Positions 35,324-46,400 of a DNA stretch of 64,000 nt are shown piece after piece. This DNA is from Octadecabacter dasysiphoniae. Lineage in GTDB: Bacteria; Pseudomonadota; Alphaproteobacteria; Rhodobacterales; Rhodobacteraceae. The notes beneath the pieces are model-generated. The model saw only the letters and a list, made by a program, of their open reading frames with translations. It ran no database searches and had not been told where the DNA came from. The stretch lies in contig NZ_JAKGAQ010000001.1 of assembly GCF_021532615.1 (NCBI RefSeq), positions 62,001 to 126,000 on the forward strand, written 5' to 3'. The translations under genes were made by a program, and so were the position numbers. Each line of letters begins with the position of its first letter. The first letter of the stretch is position 1.

Positions 35324-36072
35324 TGACAACGCCATTGGTTGAAATGAAGAACGTCTCGATTGCTTTTGGTGGCGTGCGCGCTGTCGATAACGTCAGCATC
35401 GAATTACACGCAGGCGAAGTTGTCGGGCTGCTGGGCCACAATGGTGCTGGCAAATCTACGCTGATCAAGATGCTATCGGGTGCCTACAAAATGGACTCGG
35501 GCGAAATCTGGATCGAGGGCAATAAGGTGTCGATCAATTCGCCACGCGACAGCCGCGACCAGAATATCGAAACGATTTACCAGACGCTTGCCTTGGCCGA
35601 TAATCTGGATGCGGCAAGCAACCTGTTCCTCGGGCGTGAATTGACGACACCGTTTGGTTTTGTCGACGACAGCCGGATGGAGGCCGAAACACGCAAGATC
35701 ATGGCGCGGCTGAACCCGAACTTCAAAAAACTGAAAGAACCGGTTTCAGCGCTGTCAGGTGGTCAACGTCAGTCCGTCGCGATTGCACGTGCGGTCTATT
35801 TCAATGCCAAGATTCTGATCATGGATGAACCCACGGCTGCGCTCGGTGTGCATGAAACGGAAATGGTCGCGGACCTGATCAAAGAGCTGAAGGCCCAGGG
35901 CCTTGGCATTTTCCTGATCAGCCATGACACCCGCGAGATGATGGAGCTGTGCGACCGCGTGTCCGTGATGAAGAACGGTCAGATGGTTGGTACAGAACGG
36001 GTCGAGGACGTAACCGAAGACGATATCTTGTCGATGATTATCCTTGGTAAGAATCCAAAAGCCGCAGCATGA
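35323..36072 (+). CDS. xylG: D-xylose ABC transporter ATP-binding protein, single-domain form
   Basis: This ATPase energises XylFH. At 249 residues it has a single nucleotide-binding domain: Walker A GHNGAGKS (38-45), signature [14 protein letters not shown] (from about 144), Walker [13 protein letters not shown] (from about 165). Enteric XylG proteins are about 500 residues with two domains, so this one probably works as a homodimer, as in FrcA-type sugar importers. Nothing in the sequence indicates truncation: the C-terminus is complete and overlaps xylB by four bases. Confidence 0.85.
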   Translation: MTTPLVEMKNVSIAFGGVRAVDNVSIELHAGEVVGLLGHNGAGKSTLIKMLSGAYKMDSGEIWIEGNKVSINSPRDSRDQNIETIYQTLALADNLDAASNLFLGRELTTPFGFVDDSRMEAETRKIMARLNPNFKKLKEPVSALSGGQRQSVAIARAVYFNAKILIMDEPTAALGVHETEMVADLIKELKAQGLGIFLISHDTREMMELCDRVSVMKNGQMVGTERVEDVTEDDILSMIILGKNPKAAA

Positions 36073-37514
36073 CGTACATCGGGCTTGATCTTGGGACGTC
36101 GTCGCTCAAGGCGATTTTGATTGATGAAGATCAAAACGTGTTGGCGGAACATACGGTCGCCATGACCGTAGCGCGCCCACGTGAAGGCTGGTCAGAACAG
36201 GATCCGCAACAATGGTTTGACGCGACCTGCACTGCGATCAAAGCGCTCGGTGCGAGGGCAGACCTGTCCAGCGTGCGCGGGATCGGGTTGTCTGGCCATA
36301 TGCACGGGGCGACGTTGATCGACGCGAACGATACAGTTTTGCGCCCTTGTATCTTGTGGAATGACACTCGTTCCTTTGCCGAGGCGACGGCCTTGGACGC
36401 GGACCCGAAATTCCGCGATCTGTCTGGCAACATCGTATTCGCTGGCTTTACGGCACCCAAAATAGCGTGGGTCAAAAATAACGAACCGGATATCTTTGCC
36501 AAGATCGCCAAGGTTTTGCTTCCTAAGGATTATCTACGCTTGATGCTAATCGGTGATTACGTGGCCGAAATGTCGGATGCGGCAGGCACCAGCTGGTTGG
36601 ATGTCGCCAAACGTGACTGGTCCGATGATCTATTGGCCGCGACTGATCTCGATCGCAGCCACATGCCGCGCCTTGTTGAAGGGTCGCAAAGCTCCGGTGA
36701 AATACGCGCGTCCCTTGCCCAGGAATTGGGCCTCCCCAAGGGCGTCGTTGTTGCGGGCGGGGGCGGCGACAATGCGGCCTCCGCGATCGGGGCAGGCGTG
36801 GTAAAAAGTGGCGATGCGTTCGTGTCGCTTGGAACGTCCGGTGTGCTATTTGCGGCGTCCGACGCCTATCAGCCAGATGCGGCCAGCGCGGTGCACACGT
36901 TTTGCCACGCGCTGCCTGACACGTGGCATCAGATGGGTGTGATCTTGGCTGCGACGGATGCGTTGCAATGGTTGTCGCGCCTGACGGGGCTATCCGCGGC
37001 TGAATTGACAGGGAATCTTGGCGACCTAAAGGCGCCGTCACGCACGTTGTTCTTGCCCTACTTGGGCGGCGAACGCACGCCGCACAACGATACAAAAATT
37101 CGCGGCCAATTCCTTCACCTTGATCACGCAACTGACGCCAAAGAGGCTGCACGTGCCGTTGTCGAAGGCGTGACATTTGCATTTGCTGATTGTCACATGG
37201 CCCTGAAATCCACCGGAACAACAATCGAACGCGCGCTTGCCATGGGCGGCGGCGCGAAGTCCGACTACTGGTTGCAGGCGATTGCAACAGCGCTGAATAT
37301 CCCGTTGATGGTGCCGCAAACCGGCGATTTTGGCGCTGCCTTGGGCGCTGCACGTCTTGCCATCATGGCTGTAACAGGTGCCGGGCCTGAGGTCGCGTCT
37401 ATGCCTCCGATTGCCAAAACCGTTGATCCAAACCTCTCCCTCCAATCCGCATTTTCCGAGGCCTACGCCCGATATCGCGCGGCCTACACCACGTTAAAGG
37501 ACCTTCCCGCATGA
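36069..37514 (+). CDS. xylB: Xylulokinase
   Basis: This FGGY-family kinase phosphorylates D-xylulose to xylulose 5-phosphate. The 481-residue protein has the N-terminal phosphate-binding strand [18 protein letters not shown], the xylulokinase-type [11 protein letters not shown] block, and the C-terminal [20 protein letters not shown] block. Overlaps by four bases with xylG and xylA (ATGA at each junction) show tight coupling of import, isomerisation and phosphorylation. Confidence 0.93.
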   Translation: MTYIGLDLGTSSLKAILIDEDQNVLAEHTVAMTVARPREGWSEQDPQQWFDATCTAIKALGARADLSSVRGIGLSGHMHGATLIDANDTVLRPCILWNDTRSFAEATALDADPKFRDLSGNIVFAGFTAPKIAWVKNNEPDIFAKIAKVLLPKDYLRLMLIGDYVAEMSDAAGTSWLDVAKRDWSDDLLAATDLDRSHMPRLVEGSQSSGEIRASLAQELGLPKGVVVAGGGGDNAASAIGAGVVKSGDAFVSLGTSGVLFAASDAYQPDAASAVHTFCHALPDTWHQMGVILAATDALQWLSRLTGLSAAELTGNLGDLKAPSRTLFLPYLGGERTPHNDTKIRGQFLHLDHATDAKEAARAVVEGVTFAFADCHMALKSTGTTIERALAMGGGAKSDYWLQAIATALNIPLMVPQTGDFGAALGAARLAIMAVTGAGPEVASMPPIAKTVDPNLSLQSAFSEAYARYRAAYTTLKDLPA

Positions 37515-38812
37515 CCGATTTTTTCAAAGGTATCCCCGCAATTCAGTATGAAGGACCGGACAGCACTAATGATTTCGCATTCCGCCATTACAATCCGGAC
37601 GAGGTTGTTATGGGCAAGCCACTGAAAGACCACCTTCGGTTTGCGGCAGCCTATTGGCATTCGTTTGCATGGCCTGGTGGCGATCCGTTCGGCGGCGCGA
37701 CGTTGGAACGCCCGTGGTTCGGTGACACAATAGCGGATGCCAAATTGAAAGCTGATGTCGCGTTCGAGATGTTTCAGATTCTCGGCGTGCCGTACTTTTG
37801 TTTTCACGATGAAGACGTCCGTCCGGCAGGCGCGACGTTTGCCGAAAGCACGAAAAATCTTGAAACTATCGTCGATTACTTTGCGCAAAAGATGGACGAC
37901 ACAGGTGTTAAGCTTTTGTGGGGCACGGCCAACCTGTTTTCACACCGCCGTTTCATGTCGGGTGCGGCGACAAACCCTGATCCGGATGTGTTCGCCTATT
38001 CCGCGGCGACGATCAAAACCTGCATGGATGCCACGATTAAACTTGGGGGTGAAAACTATGTCCTGTGGGGCGGGCGCGAAGGCTATGAAACCCTGCTGAA
38101 CACCGACATGGGCCGCGAACGCGCGCAGGCGGGGCGCATGTTGGAAATGGTCGTCGAGTATAAACACAAGATGGGATACAAGGGCGCGATCCTGATTGAA
38201 CCCAAGCCACAGGAACCTACAAAACATCAGTATGATTACGATGTCGCGACAGTTTACGGGTTCCTCAAGGACTTTGGTCTCGAAGGCGAAGTGCAGGTGA
38301 ACATCGAACAAGGTCATGCGATTTTAGCTGGGCACAGCTTCGAACATGAATTGGCGCTGGCGCGCGAATTGGGGATTTTCGGGTCCATCGATATGAACCG
38401 CAATGATTACCAATCCGGTTGGGATACAGACCAGTTCCCCAACAACGTTCCCGAAATGGCTTTGGCGTTCTACGAAGTCCTGCGCGCGGGCGGGTTCAAG
38501 ACAGGTGGCACGAATTTTGATGCAAAACTGCGCCGCCAGTCACTGGATGCAGAGGATCTGATCCTTGCCCACGTTGGCGGGATGGATGCCTGCGCTGCAG
38601 GTCTAAAGGCGGCCGCCGCGATGCTCGAAGACGGCAAACTGGAAGCTGCCCGCGATGCACGCTACGCGGGCTGGGATAGTGCGGATGGCAAAGCCTTAAT
38701 GACCAGCGATCTTGCATCGATCCATGATCAAGTCTTGGCCAATGGCACAGATCCCAAGCCGCAGTCCGGTCGTCAGGAACGGCTAGAGAATCTGGTCAAT
38801 CGCTACCTTTAG
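37511..38812 (+). CDS. xylA: Xylose isomerase
   Basis: This enzyme converts D-xylose to D-xylulose. The 433-residue TIM-barrel protein carries family blocks FHDEDVRP with the active-site His (near 99), [14 protein letters not shown], the metal-site [13 protein letters not shown] with Glu and Lys ligands, and the [17 protein letters not shown] block. Its length matches the class II isomerases. It is the last gene of the xyl run; its stop lies four bases from the convergent gcvP stop. Confidence 0.95.
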   Translation: MTDFFKGIPAIQYEGPDSTNDFAFRHYNPDEVVMGKPLKDHLRFAAAYWHSFAWPGGDPFGGATLERPWFGDTIADAKLKADVAFEMFQILGVPYFCFHDEDVRPAGATFAESTKNLETIVDYFAQKMDDTGVKLLWGTANLFSHRRFMSGAATNPDPDVFAYSAATIKTCMDATIKLGGENYVLWGGREGYETLLNTDMGRERAQAGRMLEMVVEYKHKMGYKGAILIEPKPQEPTKHQYDYDVATVYGFLKDFGLEGEVQVNIEQGHAILAGHSFEHELALARELGIFGSIDMNRNDYQSGWDTDQFPNNVPEMALAFYEVLRAGGFKTGGTNFDAKLRRQSLDAEDLILAHVGGMDACAAGLKAAAAMLEDGKLEAARDARYAGWDSADGKALMTSDLASIHDQVLANGTDPKPQSGRQERLENLVNRYL

Positions 38813-38816
38813 GCCG

Positions 38817-41660
38817 CTATTCGGCGGCTTCTAGATAGTCGTCCATCGGCGGGCAGGTACAGGTGAGATTGCGATCCCCCCAAACATTGTCCACCCGGTT
38901 CACGGGTGGCCAGTATTTGTCCACACGAAACGCGCCGGGGGGGAAACATCCCACCTCGCGGGAATAGGGTCGATCCCAATTCTTTACGAGGTCTTCCATT
39001 GTGTGTGGCGCGTTCTTCAACGGGTTGTTTTCGCCGTCCACTGTGCCGTTCTCGATCTCTGCAATCTCTGCCCGAATGGCGAGCATGGCATCACAGAAGC
39101 GGTCCAACTCGGCCTTGGTTTCAGATTCTGTGGGTTCAATCATCAGCGTGCCAGCCACTGGCCAAGACATCGTTGGGGCGTGAAATCCGCAATCGATCAA
39201 ACGTTTGGCAATGTCATCCACGGTCACATGCGCTGAATCCGCGAAGGGGCGTGTGTCGATGATACATTCGTGCGCGACCCGCCCTGTGGGGCCTTTGTAC
39301 AAAACATCAAACGCCCCTTCGAGGCGTTTGGCGATGTAGTTCGCGTTTAAGATCGCGACGCGCGTCGCTTGGGTCAAACCATCCCCGCCCATCATCAAAC
39401 AATAGGCCCATGAAATCGGCAGCAGGGAAGGGGAGCCGAACGCAGCGGCGGACACGGCCCCATTGCCATCAACCGGATCACCGGGAAGATGATCAATCAA
39501 ATGGGATTTAACACCAATCGGACCCATGCCCGGCCCACCGCCGCCATGAGGGATGCAAAACGTCTTGTGCAGGTTCAAATGGCTGACGTCGCCGCCCAGA
39601 TCACCGGGGCGAGACAGACCGACCATGGCGTTCATGTTGGCGCCGTCAATATAGACTTGGCCACCGTGATCGTGGGTGATTTTGCACACGTCGATCACAG
39701 TTTCTTCGAACACGCCGTGCGTGGATGGATAGGTGATCATGCATGCAGCAAGGTTATCTTTGTGCTCAGCTGCCTTGGCGCGGAAATCATCCAGATCAAT
39801 GTCGCCACGATCATCACATTTCACAACGACGACCTTCCAGCCGACCATCTGGGCAGACGCTGGATTTGTGCCATGGGCGTTCATCGGGATCAGGCAGACA
39901 TTGCGGTGCCCTTGCCCGTTGGCGCGGTGATAGGAAGCGATGGACAGCAGCCCAGCGTATTCGCCCTGCGCGCCGGAATTAGGCTGCATGGAAATCGCAT
40001 CATAGCCAGTAACGTCGCACAGCTTGGCCGACAGATCGTCGATCATTTCCATATAGCCGGCCGCTTGGTCGCGCGGAATATAGGGGTGCAGCAGTGAAAA
40101 TTCGTCCCACGTGACGGGCATCATTTCAGCGGCCGAATTCAGCTTCATTGTGCACGACCCAAGCGGGATCATGGCGCGGTCCAGCGCAAGGTCGCGATCC
40201 GCGAGGCGGCGCATATAACGCATCATTTCCGTTTCGGCGCGGTTCATGTGGAACACGGGGTGGGTCAGATAGTCTGATGTTCGGATCAACGCATCCGGCA
40301 TGTGGTAATGTGGCGTATAATCCTTGTCCTCGCGGGTGATACCGAAGGCACGCCAAACGGCCTCAATTGTGTCGGACCGTGTACGTTCATCCAGCGTGAT
40401 GCCGACCTTGGTGCCGCCAACAGCGCGCAGATTGATCCCCTCATCCACCGCTGATTTCATCACTGCGGATTGCAGAGGGCCAACATCAACCGTGATCGTG
40501 TCAAAGAACGTGGCGGGGCGCACATCAAAGCCGCCCATCTTAAGCCCTTCGGCCAGCCGTGCAGTTTTGCGGTGGATACGTTGGGCAATGGCACGCAGGC
40601 CTTCGGGCCCATGAAACACCGCATAAAACCCTGCCATGACGGCAAGCAAAGCCTGAGCGGTGCACACATTGCTCGTCGCTTTTTCGCGGCGAATGTGCTG
40701 TTCGCGCGTTTGCAGTGACAGGCGGTATGCACGATTGCCGTGGCTGTCGATAGACACGCCCACAATGCGCCCGGGCATGTTGCGCGCGTAGTTCTGTTTG
40801 GTCGCCATATAGGCCGCATGCGGGCCGCCATAGCCAACGGGCACACCAAAGCGCTGTGTCGATCCGACCGCGATGTCGGCACCCATTGCGCCCGGTTCTT
40901 TCAACAGCGTCAACGACAGCGGATCAGCCGCGACAATACCAATGGCTTTTGTGTCATGCAGCTTGCCAATTTCAGTTGTGAAATCACGAATAAGACCATG
41001 CGTGCCGGGGTATTGGAAAATTGCCCCGAATACCGCGTCGGCGTCCAGATCATCCGGATTCCCAACAATAACCTCGATTCCAAGCGGCGCAGCGCGCGTT
41101 TTCATCACGGCGATGTTTTGGGGATGGCAGTTCTCGTCGATAAAGAACCCTTTGACCTTCGATTTCGAAACTCGCTGCGCCATGGTCATGGCCTCTGCAC
41201 AGGCGGTGGCCTCGTCTAACAAGGACGCATTTGCAATCTCGAGCCCTGTGAGGTCAGACACCATAGTCTGGAAATTCAACAACGCCTCAAGCCGGCCCTG
41301 TGAAATTTCGGGCTGATAGGGGGTGTAGGCCGTATACCATGCAGGGTTTTCGAGGATATTGCGCTGGATTGCGGGCGGCGTAACGGTGCCGTGGTAGCCT
41401 TGCCCGATCAGCGACGTCAAAACCTTGTTTTTGCCTGCCACGCCTTTCATGTGGTGCAGCAATTCACGTTCCGACATGGCTTTGCCGAAATCCAACGGTT
41501 TTGCCTGCCGGATGTTTTGCGGCAACGTATCGTCGATCAGCGCATCCAAGTCCTTCGCCCCCACGACATCCAACATCTGCGCCATTTCGGCGGGCGATGG
41601 CCCGATGTGTCGGCGATTGGCGAAATCATAGGGCAGGTAATCTGTGGGGGTGAAGGTCAT
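38817..41660 (-). CDS. gcvP: Glycine dehydrogenase (decarboxylating), P-protein
   Basis: This PLP enzyme decarboxylates glycine and transfers the aminomethyl group to lipoyl-GcvH. It is the undivided form, 947 residues. The PLP lysine is K699 in [18 protein letters not shown], and the N-terminal half has the duplicated non-catalytic domain ([20 protein letters not shown]). It is the third gene of gcvTHP on the minus strand, 13 bases after gcvH. It ends four bases from the convergent xylA. Confidence 0.96.
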   Translation of the reverse strand: MTFTPTDYLPYDFANRRHIGPSPAEMAQMLDVVGAKDLDALIDDTLPQNIRQAKPLDFGKAMSERELLHHMKGVAGKNKVLTSLIGQGYHGTVTPPAIQRNILENPAWYTAYTPYQPEISQGRLEALLNFQTMVSDLTGLEIANASLLDEATACAEAMTMAQRVSKSKVKGFFIDENCHPQNIAVMKTRAAPLGIEVIVGNPDDLDADAVFGAIFQYPGTHGLIRDFTTEIGKLHDTKAIGIVAADPLSLTLLKEPGAMGADIAVGSTQRFGVPVGYGGPHAAYMATKQNYARNMPGRIVGVSIDSHGNRAYRLSLQTREQHIRREKATSNVCTAQALLAVMAGFYAVFHGPEGLRAIAQRIHRKTARLAEGLKMGGFDVRPATFFDTITVDVGPLQSAVMKSAVDEGINLRAVGGTKVGITLDERTRSDTIEAVWRAFGITREDKDYTPHYHMPDALIRTSDYLTHPVFHMNRAETEMMRYMRRLADRDLALDRAMIPLGSCTMKLNSAAEMMPVTWDEFSLLHPYIPRDQAAGYMEMIDDLSAKLCDVTGYDAISMQPNSGAQGEYAGLLSIASYHRANGQGHRNVCLIPMNAHGTNPASAQMVGWKVVVVKCDDRGDIDLDDFRAKAAEHKDNLAACMITYPSTHGVFEETVIDVCKITHDHGGQVYIDGANMNAMVGLSRPGDLGGDVSHLNLHKTFCIPHGGGGPGMGPIGVKSHLIDHLPGDPVDGNGAVSAAAFGSPSLLPISWAYCLMMGGDGLTQATRVAILNANYIAKRLEGAFDVLYKGPTGRVAHECIIDTRPFADSAHVTVDDIAKRLIDCGFHAPTMSWPVAGTLMIEPTESETKAELDRFCDAMLAIRAEIAEIENGTVDGENNPLKNAPHTMEDLVKNWDRPYSREVGCFPPGAFRVDKYWPPVNRVDNVWGDRNLTCTCPPMDDYLEAAE

Positions 41661-41673
41661 TGGATGCTCCGGT

Positions 41674-42033
41674 TCAGGCGATCAATTTGTTGTAGGCGGC
41701 TTCGTCCATCATGTTGTCCATCTGGGATGGGTCGGATGGTTTGATCTTGAAAAACCAACCGCCGCCGATAGCGTCTTCGTTGGCGAGGCTCGGGTTGTCT
41801 GTCAGCGCGTCGTTCACTTCGACGATCTCACCGTCAATCGGGGCCATAATGTCGGACGCGGCTTTGACGCTTTCGATGACCACGATTTCTTCGTCTTTAA
41901 CGACAGTCATGCCCACTTCGGGCAATTCAACAAAAACGATATCGCCCAGTTGTGTGGTTGCATGTTCCGTGATGCCGACAACGATTAGATCGTCTTCGGC
42001 GCGCAGCCATTCGTGTTCTTCGGTGTATTTCAT
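41674..42033 (-). CDS. gcvH: Glycine cleavage system H protein
   Basis: This small lipoyl carrier of 119 residues shuttles the aminomethyl group between GcvP, GcvT and the dihydrolipoyl dehydrogenase. The lipoylation site is K57 in [20 protein letters not shown]. Gaps to gcvT (nine bases) and gcvP (13 bases) are short, so the three genes share the riboswitch-controlled transcript. Confidence 0.96.
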   Translation of the reverse strand: MKYTEEHEWLRAEDDLIVVGITEHATTQLGDIVFVELPEVGMTVVKDEEIVVIESVKAASDIMAPIDGEIVEVNDALTDNPSLANEDAIGGGWFFKIKPSDPSQMDNMMDEAAYNKLIA

Positions 42034-42042
42034 GAGGGTCTC

Positions 42043-43164
42043 CTAGCGTTTGAAATTGGCGGGAATAAAGGGGAGTGGCGTGACGGTAAGCGGAAGGCGT
42101 TTGCCCCGCAATTCACCATAAAGGACAGTTCCGGATTTATGCAGGCTGTCTGCGACAATGCCCATGGCAACGGGGCCACCAACGGATGGGCCAAACCCGC
42201 CGGATGTGACAAACCCGATTTGTGTTTCGCTGTCTGCTGTTTCAAAAAGCGGCACACCTTGGCGCATCGGTGCGCGTCCCTCGGGTTTCAGCCCGACGCG
42301 GTGGCGCGCAACGCCCTTTTCCAGTGCCTTCAAAATAATGTCGGCGCCGGGGAATCCACCTGCCCGTGCACCATCCGTGCGACGTACCTTCTGGATCGCC
42401 CAAGTCAGGGAGGCTTCGACAGGGTTCAAACCATCGTCCATGTCTTGCCCGTACAGGCACAGGCCCGCCTCAAGGCGCAAGCTGTCACGCGCACCAAGGC
42501 CGATGGGTTCTACGTCGTCGTGCGCCAGCAATGCCCGCGCCACGTCAACGGCTTGTTCTGCTGGCACCGAAATTTCGTACCCGTCTTCACCGGTGTAACC
42601 GGACCGCGATACCCAAGCCTCAGCCCCGGCGATGGAAAGGGTCGCAATATCCATGAACCGCATATCAGCGGCGCGTGGATCTAGCGCCGACAAGACGCCC
42701 TCGGCGCTGGGGCCCTGCAATGCCAGCAACGCGCGGTCGGTAATTTCCGTTACAGTGACTGCGTCCAGCTTTGCCGTCATATGGGCAATGTCTGCAATTT
42801 TGCATGCGGCATTCACGACGACAAAAACATGATCACCGCGATTGGCGAGCATCAGGTCATCCATGATACCGCCCGCGTCATTGGTGAAAAACCCATAGCG
42901 CTGGCGGTTTTCGCGCAGACCCAGGATGTCGACGGGAATAAGCGTTTCAAGCGCCGACGCGGCAGTCGCGTAGTCAGCACCTTTGACGATGACTTGACCC
43001 ATATGACTGACATCAAACAGGCCCGCTTTGATGCGGCAATGTGTATGCTCGCCCATCACGCCCAGTGGGTATTGGACCGGCATAGAATAGCCGGCAAACG
43101 GAACCATTTTGGCACCCAGTTCCACGTGCAAATCATGCAGTGGGGTGTGCAACAGATCGGACAT
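42043..43164 (-). CDS. gcvT: Aminomethyltransferase, glycine cleavage T protein
   Basis: This 373-residue enzyme transfers the methylene group to tetrahydrofolate and releases ammonia. Folate-binding-domain blocks are visible: LFDVSHMGQVIVKG (about 49-62), NDAGGIMDDLML, and SRSGYTGEDGYEISVPAEQA with the family Tyr-Thr-Gly-Glu-Asp-Gly motif. It is the first gene of the operon; AAGGGGC lies before the start, and the tandem glycine riboswitch lies 85-245 bases upstream on the same strand. Confidence 0.95.
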   Translation of the reverse strand: MSDLLHTPLHDLHVELGAKMVPFAGYSMPVQYPLGVMGEHTHCRIKAGLFDVSHMGQVIVKGADYATAASALETLIPVDILGLRENRQRYGFFTNDAGGIMDDLMLANRGDHVFVVVNAACKIADIAHMTAKLDAVTVTEITDRALLALQGPSAEGVLSALDPRAADMRFMDIATLSIAGAEAWVSRSGYTGEDGYEISVPAEQAVDVARALLAHDDVEPIGLGARDSLRLEAGLCLYGQDMDDGLNPVEASLTWAIQKVRRTDGARAGGFPGADIILKALEKGVARHRVGLKPEGRAPMRQGVPLFETADSETQIGFVTSGGFGPSVGGPVAMGIVADSLHKSGTVLYGELRGKRLPLTVTPLPFIPANFKR

Positions 43165-43224
43165 GTAACGCCCCTTTTTCTCAGGCCGTTTTGATATCTT
43201 GGATATCTAGCGGCACCACTTGGA

Positions 43225-43244
43225 CGCAAAGGCAAGCCTTTGCG
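43225..43244 (-). promoter_or_regulatory. Hairpin between riboswitch and gcvT, candidate expression platform
   Basis: CGCAAAGGC and GCCTTTGCG are a perfect 9-base inverted repeat separated by two bases, just downstream of the second aptamer. Only a weak T content follows on the minus strand, so any switch may act through translation or anti-termination rather than a classical terminator. Confidence 0.45.
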
Positions 43245-43251
43245 CGTGATG

Positions 43252-43404
43252 CCCCCTCTGTCCGTTTGCCTGAGATTGCTATCCCTTCGGCGGGCACGCA
43301 TCGTGCCTCTCTCCAGAGTCTTCGTATGTCCGTCGGTCCTGTGGCCTGAGAGTTTCCGGGGCGGTTGCTCCTTCGGCACCAGCGATGCTGGTTCTCCCGA
43401 CGTT
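43252..43404 (-). promoter_or_regulatory. Tandem glycine riboswitch (two aptamers) upstream of gcvT
   Basis: Read on the minus strand, aptamer 1 (about 43403-43331) opens with CGTCGGGAGAACC, contains GCCGAAGGAGCAACCGCC and CTCAGGCC, and closes with GGACCGACGG. Aptamer 2 (about 43316-43253) opens ACTCTGGAGAG, contains GCCGAAGGGATAGCAATCTC and closes GGACAGAGG. Both P1 stems pair (CGTCGG/CCGACG and CTCTG/CAGAG). These are the hallmarks of the cooperative tandem glycine riboswitch that turns on gcvTHP when glycine is abundant. Confidence 0.95.
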
Positions 43405-43437
43405 GATTCTGCCGCACATTGTCGCGGATCGCCGATT

Positions 43438-43466
43438 GAGGCAAGAGATTTGTCATCCCTTGCCTC
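43438..43466 (-). terminator. Possible terminator hairpin after the giant NTPase gene
   Basis: GAGGCAAG (43438-43445) and CTTGCCTC (43459-43466) form a perfect 8-base stem with a 13-base loop, 12 bases past the stop codon on the minus strand. No good T tract follows, so termination here is uncertain. Confidence 0.4.
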
Positions 43467-43478
43467 TGTTCACAAATT

Positions 43479-46400
43479 TCAACTTCCCTGCTTGAACCCG
43501 CTCTTTACCATGAGAGCGAGAACTTCACTCAGGTCTGTGGACGCCAAATTCTTGGCATGGGTGAAGTGAATGAAGCGGTCGTTAAAGTCGTCATTCAGGG
43601 TGTAAAGATAGGCGATGTTTTCGTAGTAGGCATCACCCATGGCGCAGGTTTCCTGACTGCGGTTCAATTTATTGATCGCCAGTTCGCCAATCGCCTCACG
43701 GGTCAGGCTCACCTCGCTGAGGAGGGGGCGCAGGGTCGGGTCTAGCTCCGATCCTTCATTGGAATAATAGGCGTTTTCCAGATCCCCCATCGGCCGGTTT
43801 TCGGTCATATCATCATACAAAACGCCAATTTTTTCGGTATGCATATAGAGGAACAGCAACGCGGCCGTGGTCCCAATTGCGTTAGCAGGAAAATGGGTTT
43901 CGGAACCGTAGACATCAGCCGTGACCACAAGCTCTCGGGTCAAGCGGCCCAATTCACTGTCCTTTTCACAACCGAAGGCCTTGCGGAAAGCGTCGCGATT
44001 GTCGCCGGACATGACCAAGGCATCGCTAAGAATCCTAAGCCCTTGCAGCCTGTTTAGCACCGGAAAACGAGACCGCTCCAATATGGTTTTCAAGCCAGCA
44101 TAACAATGTTCAACGAGGGCCGCCTTTAACCGCGGCATCGAGCTGCGCTTTAACTCGTCCGTGTCTTTTTGGTCGAGCGCACGCAGAAGAACTTTGTCTG
44201 ACTTGGTAAACGCCGCATGGTGAGGATCTATGTATCTAAGATCAAATGTGTCCCCCGCGTATCGACATAGAATGTCTTTATAGACCAACAATGCGATCCC
44301 AGTATTCACGAGTCCGGTATCATCTTGTAGAAGGGCAAGGATCAATGAACAGGCCTGCGTTATCGGGCGCGGATCATCCCTGAATGCCTGAGCAAGATCA
44401 TAATCTATTTCTAGCTCTTTTTTGATGGCTTCGATTTGTGCCGTTGTATTGGCGATTTCATACTGAGAGATTTCGATTCGTTTGAGGTAGTGGAAATCTT
44501 GTGACTGAAAGCTTGCTGCGCGGATGTCCAATAGTGCATTTTGAGCCAACCTGAGTTTTTCTTCGAGGCTGATCAAATCCTTACTTAGTGTAGTGGTCTT
44601 CGACGTATCTTTTGGGTTTCCATGATTGCGCGACATACGTGACGCAGATGGGCGTTCAGAAAACTGAATGCGTTCCATCGCGTCCTTGAGAGAGCTAAAT
44701 GCTGACAATGCAATGCGGGCTGCCGTGCGTTGGTTCAAAAATAAATCTCGGTCGTCGGTTAGGTCTGCAAAAAATGCGCGATACCCAGGCCATTGGTCAA
44801 TGTTTAGATTCTTTATGAAGCGGATCTGCCTCGCTTCCCACAACGTGGTGATCATGGCCTCTGCGTGCATTAGGTATTCGTTTGACGCGTTTGTCGATTG
44901 TCCGATGCGTTGGGACGCACGGGCAGCTGCTTGGCCAAAGAATGTATAAGCCTCAAGTTGTGCAAAAGGACCGCCCGGAGGTGTGAATTTCACCATCGGT
45001 TCGTCGAAATGCACGTTGGGTGCGCCTGCTTTCTTTGGATCCATTTGCATGGATTTCGAGTTCCTCGTGCCAATCCAGCGCGAAATAGGGTTTTTTTCAC
45101 GTTCAAGGCTATCTAGAAAATTAAAGACAGATTCATCTTCTTCAAAAGCTAACAACTTGGCGACATTGTGCGGATCGATAGGGTTTGTCGAATGGTTCAG
45201 AATATCCTCAGTCGTTTTTTGAAGGTCACCAAACCAGTTTCCCCAGATCTGGTCAGTGACTTCAGAAGATGCTCCTTCAGGCAAAATGAAACCCGCCACA
45301 AAGCGATCAACATTGTCGTTCAGAAGGCGTCGACGGTATTTTTGGTAGAGCCTTAGTGCCGTAAGTTTGACTGTCGTTGGCTTGGTGCTTGGATGAGGGT
45401 TCTCTTCTTTGAGTAGGAAGATTGCCGTCGCGACGCTGGATCGCTTTGCATAAATCGCCTCTGATAAATCCGTCAGAACGTCAGCCACCGTAGAATGGAA
45501 GTGGCTCGGTGCGACGCCTGACCTGTCCAAGACCTCAATTCCGTCGTGGTCATCGTCCACGACATGCCAGCTCTTGCCGGAAATCCGGAAGCGATGCGTC
45601 AGGAATTTCCGCAACATCCATGCCGCGGCGGCGTAGTGGTAATGTGCTTTGTCTACGTAGCCCGCGCGTCGTGATGTGATGGTGCCGTCAGCTTCAACCG
45701 CCTTATTGGAGGCCGGTTTGCCCATGGCTTCTACGTATTTGATGATCTTTTCAATCTTCGTTGTTTTGAACGATTGGCGTCCTTTCATGAAATACAAATC
45801 ACCGATGCGGTCATGGCATAGGGCGACTTGAACAAAGATGCCCCCGCTTGATGCTGCGATAAACGAGTAGTCCTCAGCGCTGGGCACTGTGACCTGAAGG
45901 ATCGGTTCGCGTTCATAGATACGTTGCAACCAGTTTTCACCGAACACGACGCTTTGGTCGATATTTTCGGGGTCTTTTTCTTGCACCCACGCCGCCGCAA
46001 TCCCTGCCTGAAACAGGATCGGGAAATTGTTGACGTCAATATCGCTGATCGTCTGATCAGCCATGAACATCTTGGATTTGTCGTCGGTATTTCGCGCGTT
46101 TGACAGCGACCTGAACACCTCGTCACACAGTTGGGTCGTGTGGGTGAACGTGGCGTTGGCGCGCTCAAAGTTCATTTCCTGTTCGTAGGTTTGACCAACC
46201 TGAAGCATCAAACGAACCCGCGCAACGATCCAGTGAATCTGCGACAACAACAGCTTTCGTTTGTGATCTTCGTTGTCCGAAATCAGGATATCACCCAGCA
46301 TTCGCAATTCTGCGTAGCCGTGCGATATGGGTTGAAATGTCTTCGTTTGGACGTCTTGACGAACGGCGCGCGATTGCAGTGTTTCCATTTGCACATTGTC

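Noticed and set aside
38813..38835. GCCGC/GCGGC stem at the xylA-gcvP junction as a bidirectional terminator
   Set aside because: Only a five-base stem overlapping the gcvP coding end, with no T tracts on either side.
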